NCBI GenBank assembly: GCA_916610825.1
Contig: OU744450.1
Coordinates: 27,076,350 to 27,140,349 of the forward strand
Direction of reading: 5' to 3'
Length of the DNA: 64,000 bases
From: Haliclystus octoradiatus
Taxonomy: Eukaryota > Cnidaria > Staurozoa > Stauromedusae > Haliclystidae
Shown here in pieces: positions 55,333-64,000 of the stretch. Under the pieces are notes generated by a model that worked only from the letters and a program-made list of their open reading frames with translations, was not told the DNA's origin and did not search any database. The position numbers and the translations under genes are program-made. Each line of letters opens with the position of its first letter. Position 1 is the first letter of the stretch.

Positions 55333-57073
55333 TAGGCCTACTTATTTGCGTAGCACCAACCAAAGATATATCTATGTGAAAATCATATGATGATAATTAA
55401 TGAAATATTTTGTAATAATAAAATAAAATAAAATCTAAAAGAAACGTTCTTAAAAGCATCAGGACCAAATTTCTGAGTAATGAAGAAATCATACCCTCTA
55501 TAATATAAACTTTGTAATAGAACCTACATTAATCATACTATCACAGAGTCATATCTGACAGGTATAATTCAAGTGAACAACCTTCAACCTTTTTGGCTGT
55601 GTTTAAAATCAAACCCACAACGAAAGTTAAACTAAAGTGACAATATTGTCAATTACGAATAAGAAAATATAATAATTAAAGAATTTGACCATTCCAAAAG
55701 TACATATATATGTTAGTTATGAATAACAAATTTAACCTCTGAAAGTTTTGAGCCTCATTTATTTTGCACCTGCATATTAAAGATGTGCGAATCCAATCAG
55801 ATTGGATCGCATCCAGGTAGTGATATTTTAGGTCTTTGGATTGGGTAAAATTTGTATTTATTGATTCCAGATGATTTTGGATTTTGAAACTTGGAAGAGT
55901 ATTTGTCCTTTGTAGCGATTAATCAATGTGTCCTAGTTTCCTCTCAACTGACCGCTTCTTGTAGCCTACATATAGCGACATTCATGTTCCACTCTCTAGT
56001 ATTCCACTCTCTAGTACATCAATTACACGTTTGATGTGAAATGAATTATACAATTTCTTCAAGGAAATGATCAAGATTATTGATTCATTGTACGTATTGT
56101 ATTATCATTTTGATGTGCTGTATGTGACTGTCTCATGTCAGCACCCTATATAATTCCTGTAATCTATCTATGTTGTCTATGTGTAGATTGAATAATAAAT
56201 TAGATACAGTTTAGCCTTCATTGTGCTCACTATCCATTGGGTCTCGAATATCAATTAGTTGTTGTTATAGCAAAGCCAGCTATACGATATACAGTGATAG
56301 TACGTCACATTTATTCATGCTGGTATTTATTATTGCTGTGTGGTAGTTTTGTATTTTATCACAGTAGTAGTAACTAAGTGTCTAACGCAGAATATCCAGC
56401 ATCAAGTGAACAGATATCTGATTAAAGCGCCTGAGACTGTATCAAGCAATCACCCATAAATTTATACATTAAAAATTTGGATTAGTTTACATTATTTACA
56501 AATTATTTGCTTCGAATCGGATTATATTTATAATTGGCATATTGCTTCAAATCGGATTGGAATCGGATCATTACAACATTCATACCCGTAATCAATTTTG
56601 TGTAAATTCGATCTGATGCACACTTCAATGCGTATGGTCTTGCTTCAAGGTGACATGAACATATATACTGGCTCTTGCTATCATTGAACTATACTACAGT
56701 TACGCCTACTTGTAGTTTTTAAAATTGAAATAAATTGATTAAAAGCCTATCGTTCATTCATGCATTTGTAAATATTTACATTGTTTTATGGAATTCAGAT
56801 AATTGATATTTTCTGAATTGATTAATACTGCACGCTGTTAGTTTTGAAGCTTCAATATAATTGTTTATGGTATGACGACTTTCAGCGCAATACACAGCAA
56901 CTGACTTGTTTCAGTCAAAACTCTGTGGCTTGGTAGAGATTTTATTGATAAGAAGTACTATATTAACATATCATATCATAACTAACATTTTGAAATATAT
57001 TGAGTGTTTGAGAATTATTAAGATTTAAAAAATCAATTTCTTATTCAATGAATTGATTAATACATGTGTATAT

Positions 57074-57800
57074 GATAATCATATCATAGACAGTGGATCA
57101 CTAAGCCTCACTATCATCAATTATTACCGCAGCTGATTGAGTGAGCTCCTTTCCTTACGTTCCTGATTAATGTAGGTTATAGACTATGATTTGAAGGTAG
57201 GCTAGTCTATGATCAATGACTTTAGAAAATATAGACTAGCCTATTCTATGTGTAGGCCTACAATCTATTCGTGTTTTGATGTTATATTGATATTATCATA
57301 TCTTACTATTCAAAGCTGAATTAGATTACACCATACTTTATGTTAATTTTTCAAATATCTTCCCTTACCCTGTCCAATATTCAATATTAGCTATTTAAAA
57401 ATACACCGTTTACTCTGTCTCTGTTAGACTGTTCGTTGATAAGTAACAAGGTAGACGTGGAAATAATTGATAAATATTACATCAACTGTACTGGAATTCT
57501 ACGATGACCAGGATAAGAACTTTGTATCCACACAAATTATATTATATGACAATGACTATTGTCAAAAGCTGTTATTTTGAAACTTTAATCTCATTACTTT
57601 CGGACAAGACCGCCATTTTTCTGGCCGCCATCAGAAATCTCAAAGTCAAGTTGAGTTTGAAATACAAATCAAACCGCAGTACAGTCAATCGTGCGAGATT
57701 CAGATTTAATTCAGATGTGGACAAAATATCAGACGGGACAGGATGCTATTGCGCATGACTCCATGCAGCCTGTTGAATTTTCTGTTTACCAGCCCCGGGT
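57074..57800 (-). repeat. Right arm of long inverted repeat
   Basis: Reverse complement of 52049-52772. The 84-codon open frame at 57504 lies wholly within this arm and has no domain. Confidence 0.85.
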
Positions 57801-60800
57801 TGTGACCTTGAGGTGTAAGCTCAGATACAAAACGCAACTATAATATTGTTCTATCCATGTGCCAATCAATATGAAGTGCCAAAAGGCTCATTACTACTTC
57901 TTGTTCGACACGGTACTTGTTTAGAGATCGCGTTACTTGTTTTGGAGATCCCGTTACTTCTTTTTGCGATCGCGCTACATGCTGTAATGAAATTTATACG
58001 TGATTTTAAAGCTGAGAGCTACGTCTGGAAAAGTAGAATTTAACTGACAGTTAATTAAACATAAATAATCACAAAAGTAGAAAGTAGTTTTTGTCGTCAT
58101 CCCGATATATGTTTTTGGTTTTGTTCGAGATTTCAACTGAGAGATCATATTCACGGTTTATTGCCTGCACGGCTTTGCTCTGAATGGCGGCGGCTTTGAT
58201 ATTTTACGGAAAACTTGATTTTTCAATTTTACGCCGAATTTAGTTGATTTTCAAAATTAAATATAGCCTATAATCAGACCACAAAAGAGAGCTTTCGAAT
58301 GATGTATGATGTTCAGTGATGTTCAGGATTTCTTCGCGTAGTTTTTGAGATTAGCGCGTACAAAGTTTTGAAGGTCTTTTTTATATAGTAGTAGAGATTA
58401 GAGATTATAATTGGAATAATTACTAGGTGATTATATCAGTATTTGCTTGTGAAACGATGGTGAAACTCAGATTCAAACAAAAGTGACACCAGCATACAGT
58501 AGATATATGATAATAGCAACATGATCCCAGCGGGGTGCTTGTTCCCTTGTTCCTCGAAAACTAAATGTCACATATCCCTTGTTCCCTTTTCAAAAAGTTC
58601 CCTATTATGGCTACACCCATTTTCCACCGCATCAAAGAAATTATCTGTTTATCTATGCACACTATCCATGTTCTTACAATACTTGAAATCGCAAGTGTGT
58701 CTACGTTACGTTACAAACTTTCAACGTTAGACTTCTTTTAAAATCAGCATCTCCAAACCAAAGGCTAGCACTCCAGAAGATATTAATTTAGTAGAAAATA
58801 GCCTCTGTCGCTACATACAAGGATGGTGTATAAACAAATGCATTATGGTAGCTAAGCAGATACGCCCATCGTTTATAGATTCTTCAACTAAAATCGTTTG
58901 AGTTAAGACGAGTAAAGCTGATCTAATGATGTTATTCAAAATCACCCCTAGCATCTATTCTGTTACCGTGCATTACCATTGTGGAAATGCCTTGTCAACT
59001 TAAATTTGTATAACTGTTATAATGTTTTTTCCACGCACTTTGTGTAAAAGGAGTATTGAATTGTTTCAGACTTCACATTTTTATTTTGAAAAAAAAAAAA
59101 AAAAAATAAATAATGATGATGAATGATTAATCTGGAATTATCGTTCAACTTTTCTACTTTCTATTGATCTATATCATCATTTAATTCGATCAAAAAATGC
59201 AGTGGAGTACCAAGGCCGTAGCTACTAGCTACATGGTTGGGGGAGTTGAAATTATTTAATCTTATTTGGCGGCGCTATACTATATATTTATCTTGCTGGA
59301 CCCTGTGTACTATGTTTCTGCGGATATGAAAATGGTAGTTTGACCATGGTTTGACTGAAATCATGTTAGCGCCGTGAGAAAATACTTTAATCAGGCACTT
59401 GTTGCATCTGCCTGTCAAAATAAAATGTCACTAACTGCGAGCGTAGCGAGCCAAACTTTTTCCTTTTCGGTATAATGTCAGCTCACAGCTATACCAAGTC
59501 TGTCATCCAGCCAATTGTTTTGTAAAGCATCCAAAATAGTCATATTAAAAGTTCATAAAAATATAGGTATGTTCCCTTGTTCCCTGTTAGTTAGCGAGGT
59601 GTTCCCTTTTTCCCGATAAATAAATTGGCCTGTTCCCTTGTTCCCAAAACCCCTGGGAGGGCCTCTGTTACATCCACTCATCAACTAAATTTCGAATACG
59701 CTGTGCAGTATGTTATGAGGGAAAAGGATTGAGAGCGTGTAAAATAACATCAACTCTCGTAGAGATTTCTAAACGGAGTCAAATTTAATTAATGAACCAA
59801 AGGGCAACATAAATACATGGGAAAGGGGAAGTTGATATTAATCATGTTATTATGCTATTGTACACATGAACATATACTGTACTGGATCTGCCTTTATTTG
59901 ATACCTTTCAAATAAGAATACAACTCTAGAATGGCATGTAACATATGTGCAAATAATATACAAAGAGAATTTTACATAATTTAACCATGTATCAGTGAAT
60001 TAATGTATGATGCATTTATTCAATTATAGCAAGTATATTACAAGTATCGGGAAAACATCTATTTATGTACTACTGTATGAACTGAGCCGACGTACAACAA
60101 AATAAATACAAGTTAGTCGATGACTCGATTCTTACTGTCTTGTTCGACAAATGAAAACTGACCCATAATTATGCGTACTTCGCTTACACTTACAAGCTGT
60201 TTAGTTGAGAATTTAGTATCTACTCACGAGTTTTGACTTGCACGACCAGGGAATAGCTATATTATACCCTGAACTTCGAAATAAAGTCAGCAACTCAGCT
60301 GCAACATTATTTAATTTAGATTTCCACTTACGTTCTTAATTCAGATGTGCTCAGTTGTGAACTGATATTTCGTAACAAACTATTAAGGTGTGATTGGTAC
60401 CGGCTCTATCTTGAACGATAGCATTAAGTATGTCTTTATTTCTCGACCATTTTACGCCATGTTCAATAATTACTTTATCGCCGTCAGATTTTGGATTTCA
60501 GCCATTTCTTTGTCATTGTTTTGTGATGAATTACTCGTAATAGTTTCTCGCTCCGTTGCGTCTTCTCTTTCGTATGAACCTCTTGATACTGTTTGTTTGA
60601 ACTTCCTTCTTATTACTTCTTAAATGCTCCTCGTCAGTCTTCTGAGGATTTAATAAATCAAGCATTTAAGTATCAGATACAGTTATATTAGAAATTAATT
60701 GGATTTCAGCTTTTGTATTTGGATAAAAATAACATTAATTTTCGCTGCAAAACAATCACTTAATCACTTACAGTAAGTGTTATAGTTACGGGGTAGAGGC

Positions 60801-60941
60801 TATTTCACCCTCGTTTCCAGTTGGCGCCTTACAACCACAATGCCGTTCGGTCTTAGTTGACAGTTTTCTTCCATTTTCCATGTGTCCTTCTTTTCAACAT
60901 TTTTCTCCATTATTTTATGTATAAATACAAACTGAGCTGAA
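57801..60941. other. Intergenic region with dispersed repeats, no gene recognised
   Basis: Holds a GTTCCCTTGTTCC-rich segment at 58528-58605 and another at 59570-59655 (direct orientation), a poly(A) run with AAATAAATAATGATGATG at about 59087-59118, and the repeat copy at 59712-59865. The part just before 60942 is the presumed 5' flank and 5' UTR of the FUBP-like gene; no clear TATA box was picked out. Confidence 0.45.
59712..59865 (+). repeat. Dispersed repeat shared with 49300-49450
   Basis: Same ordered words as the copy at 49300 (GTTATGAGGG, ACTCTCGTAGAGATTTC, AAACGGAGTCAAAT, GGGAAAGGGGAAG) with small indels. Confidence 0.75.
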
Positions 60942-63900
60942 ATGTCTGAGGGATTTACAGCTATACCCCCACCGTCTGGTGGCTTAGATCAAAGCTCTGC
61001 CATTCAAGAAGCTATGGCACGTGCAAAACAGGTAAACTTAGAAATTGACACTCTCGAAATAATTAATAAATTGCAGACATCACACTTATAAACTATGCGA
61101 TCTCTGAGAATGACAATACACCGATACAGGCTGATGCGAACATCTTTGCATGGTTTTCAAATGTTTAGTATGGTGAACAATAAAATGGCAATAGAAAAAT
61201 GGTAGTCTTGGACAACGTTGTTATTAATTGATCATAAAATCGCGAAAAGCATACTGAACTCATCTGAAATCTTCTCCTATTTTCCTGACTGCAGAGTATG
61301 GCACTTTTCGCCAAGATCTCTGAGGCGGCACAGCAAACTTTGTTGATATTTGACCGTAATCAATGAAAATCTCGTTATTTGTGTATTTCCATTTGGAGTT
61401 ATTTGTGTTGGTTTTGTAATGAACTTCTAATCTCCATGTCAGACAAATATAATAATCATGTCTATATAAAAGATGTTCAATCTCCATTTCCAGATTGCTG
61501 CAAAGCTACACCAAGGAGGGCCAGCGGCAGTTGCTGCTGCTATTGCAGCTCAAGATGCCAACACAGCGCAAGGTATTATTATAACTAGTTGTTACAAATT
61601 GTAATAGTGCTGCAAATAAAGGGAAATGATAATTACATATTTGGTAAAATCTCATAGAAATATTTGTGTGTTTGGTATGATAGTTATAAAAGTGTAATCA
61701 TGTCCAAGAAAATATAAGTTACATGTTTGATAATTTTCAGTAATAAATAACTTTTTTGAAAAACTTAATGAAGATTTACTTCTGCAGGTCTGAGCATAGT
61801 TTATACACTATAAATACACACTATGGTATTTCTTACTCGACCCAAATTATCCCAGCAACGCGGGTCACTTATTGCTAGTAAACTATAAATTCACAATATG
61901 ATTTGAACGATGGGTGAAAACAAAAATGATAAGGATTACACCCGGTGATTATAAATTTGTTTTGGAATGAATTCATGATTGTAGATAGCGCTTCCAAATG
62001 CAATGTGACTGTATATACATTTGTGTCACTCTATAAATTTAAGCCACATATTGGACAAGAGATTTACAACAAATCAAACAGTTAATTAACAGCCATTGTG
62101 CTGTGCAATTACTTTATGCAATATATCCAAATTTACCAAACATCAACTAAAGCAACGTGATGGCGTAGTTTGATGACGTAATTCTATGCATGCATCAGCA
62201 CACCAGCACATTTTTGTGACACGAAAAAATTCCTATGACACCGCAAACTCCAGCATAGACATGGTTTAACTTCAGCGACATGAGGACAGCCTATGACACC
62301 GCGGAATTTTCATAATTTAAATACGACTAGAAAGTTGCTTGCATGGCTTGCAGCAACAATTGGCGGATTTTATAATTTAATTATTGTACCAAAAATATCT
62401 GTAGCTTTTATTTTTTGTTGTATTTTCTTGTAGATACGGAAGCCAGTGAGTACAGAAAACGAGCTCTGGAAGAAGCGGGTAAGCCACCTGCAGTTACAAT
62501 GGTAATCACATAATTATTTTCTTGAACTTGTTCGACGTAAATGCTGTCTGTGTGTTTCAGGTATTGGCAATGGTGAACCAAATCTTAAGAAATCAAATGT
62601 TGAATGTAATGCAAAGTCTTTGTATATTATCTTCTATTTATTGTCGTTGATATGATGAATAATGTGTGACTAAATATTTTGTTACTTTAGCGGTTGTCAT
62701 GAACCCTAATGATCCTAAAACAATTGCAATGCAAGCCGCTGCCAGCATAGCTCAAAAGTAAGTTCCATTCACAATGACCAGTCACGTCTCAGCAGTGGTC
62801 TAATAAAATGTATTATTTTATAGAGCCGGTCTTGGATCTATGGCAGTGGAAGAAATCCGTGTGCCTAATAAATTTGTTGGATTAAGTGAGTATTTTCTAT
62901 TGCTATTTTGAAAAACTAATTTTTTACATTTATGGATTATTTTATTAGACATTATTATTGTTGTTGTTCTTGTAGTAATTGGTCGTGGTGGGGAAATGAT
63001 AAATAAATTACAGTCTGAATCTGGAGCGAGAATACAAGTTGCACCAGGTAATGACAATATTGACACTGTCACACCATTGATCTATTGACAACTATCATCA
63101 TATCACATATAACTCACCCTGGGCTTTGTTGAATCTTACCAGTATGTTATGTTAAGCCTGGAGAGCTCATGAGCAAGCTTTCTGTTCTTTGATGTTGTTT
63201 TGTTCTTTTTGCATTAATTACAGATCCACCTCCAGGTCAAATGATGACAGAAAGAAATATTACTATCACAGGAACCCCACAAGCTGTCTCGTTAGTTTAT
63301 CAACATTTTTATTATTATTTTGTGTGTTTGTTTATTGGTTAATTAAACAAAACACTTTGCCTTGATTGAGATTACAATGGTATTATTTCTTCTCAGGAAT
63401 GCTAAAGTTTTGGTTGGTAAGATTTGTGATGAAGGGAAGGTCCCTGACCATTTGGTAAGTTTCAACCTGTAATATCATTAAATTGTCAATTTGGATAAAT
63501 TATAAAGAGTCAAAGTCAGGGTCCCCTGGCTTTCATGCAAAACTTTCCTTTTGAAATCCTTTGACGATTTTGGCATTGAATTAAATAAAAATAATTGACA
63601 AATTGAAAATAGTAAATAACCAGTTTCTGTGTAAATTAATTAGCCTTTTCTGCAAAAATGTTTTGCATTTGTTGTTATTCCAAGATCAAGAAAGCATGCT
63701 TGAAAACAAAATAAACCTTCAAAAAATTGTTTTTCAAATTCATTTCTGAAGGATAGCAAATTGAAAGGAAAAATCTATTTTCTTTGGAATTTTGCTCAAC
63801 CTTTTAGAAACCTAGTTGCTGGGTTGCCGGGTTTGTCAGACCTGGTCAAAGTAAAACTGAATTTGCAATCATTGAATATTTTAATTTTTCTACACTAATA

Positions 63901-64000
63901 CTACATAATCAATTATTGGTGAAGTTGTTATCAAGTTACAAATTTTGAAGCAAAAATACATGCTTTTTGTTCAGACCAAACAATTCGTTGTTAGACGATA
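60942..64000 (+). CDS. FUBP/KHSRP-like KH-domain protein, 5' part (9 exons in window)
   Basis: Exons: 60942-61031 (ATG), 61494-61572, 62434-62478, 62561-62605, 62691-62757, 62824-62885, 62976-63047, 63224-63290 and 63397-63454. All introns are GT-AG and phases join; 195 residues are encoded and the gene continues past the right edge. The family binds single-stranded DNA (the MYC FUSE element) and AU-rich RNA in the nucleus. The N-terminus has proline-rich FTAIPPPSGG and an alanine-rich helix with AMARAKQIAAKL, matching the QRARQIAAKI helix of FUBP1. KH1 starts at EEIRVPNKFVGLIIGRGGEM with the GRGG loop, then LQSESGARIQVAPDPPP and ITITGTPQAVSNAKVLV, closing with the family spacer KICDEGKVP. 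Two consecutive 45-nt exons are in-frame cassettes that could be skipped without a shift. Human FUBP1, FUBP3 and KHSRP cannot be told apart from this part. Confidence 0.92.

Larger units (their letters stand above)
52049..57800. mobile_element. 5.7-kb structure with ~0.73-kb terminal inverted repeats
   Basis: The left arm at about 52049-52772 is the reverse complement of about 57074-57800. Outer ends read CCCCGGGGGTAAACAGAATA versus CCCGGGGCTGGTAAACAGAA, then share TTCAACAGGCTGCATGGAGT; inner ends share CTTAGTGATCCACTGTCT. The arms differ at scattered sites and small indels. The 4.3-kb interior has no frame with a recognisable domain and contains other repeats (53683-54125, 54960-55330). It is best read as a non-autonomous foldback/long-TIR DNA element, though an inverted segmental duplication is possible. 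No target duplication was found. Confidence 0.8.

Noticed and set aside
57504..57758. 84-codon plus-strand frame
   Set aside because: It lies inside the right arm of the long inverted repeat, and the left arm does not preserve an equivalent frame by inspection.
60390..60623. 77-codon frame upstream of the FUBP-like gene
   Set aside because: No domain, no splice evidence, and it lies in the presumed 5' flank.

Overview
The window is nuclear DNA of an AT-rich invertebrate animal, probably marine. I infer this from spliced genes with conserved metazoan intron phases, GT-AG introns of about 0.2-4 kb, BEL/Pao and several non-LTR retrotransposons, tRNA-derived SINEs, TA-flanked MITEs and very long microsatellites. 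I cannot name the phylum from the sequence. No prokaryotic, organellar or CRISPR signal was seen.

The gene-poor left part (1-27 kb) holds a last exon of a C2H2 zinc-finger gene (minus, 1174-1550) and a nearly complete but broken BEL/Pao LTR retrotransposon (3299-9776) with a SAP-like domain at the Gag N-terminus. Next come a ~193-bp tandem array (12.6-14.3 kb), a second diverged repeat field split by a TIR element (14539-15783), and three minus-strand non-LTR retrotransposon remnants (16.6-19.4 kb). It ends with an exact 227-bp array split by a 3.2-kb TIR element that itself carries a non-LTR insertion (22.6-26.9 kb).

The gene-bearing right part holds four genes. RABGGTB (plus, 27199-36997) is the Rab geranylgeranyltransferase beta subunit, complete except for a short 5' coding exon. 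UCHL5/UCH37 (plus, 38527-49860) is complete in 11 exons, 341 residues, with an intact catalytic set. A CTR/SLC31-type copper transporter (minus, 50176-51726) converges tail-to-tail on UCHL5 and lacks its 5' exon or exons. The 5' part of a FUBP/KHSRP-like KH-domain gene (plus, from 60942) runs off the right edge. The genes are functionally unrelated (vesicle prenylation, proteasomal deubiquitination, copper uptake, nucleic-acid binding) and I see no operon logic.

Introns and spacers are full of mobile DNA. There are four copies of one tRNA-derived SINE, one flanked by seven exact 67-bp copies of its own A-box half. There are also an L2/CR1 element, a 190-bp hairpin element, a TA-flanked pogo-like MITE and a 5.7-kb structure with ~0.73-kb inverted arms (52049-57800). 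Microsatellites of 0.65 kb (ATT)n and 1.26 kb (ATTT)n are present, and the second starts inside the 5' splice site of UCHL5 exon 5. I found no wholly new gene system. The most unusual signals are structural: repeat expansions and duplications that abut splice sites, and nested insertions whose exact boundaries can be proved from an array's period.
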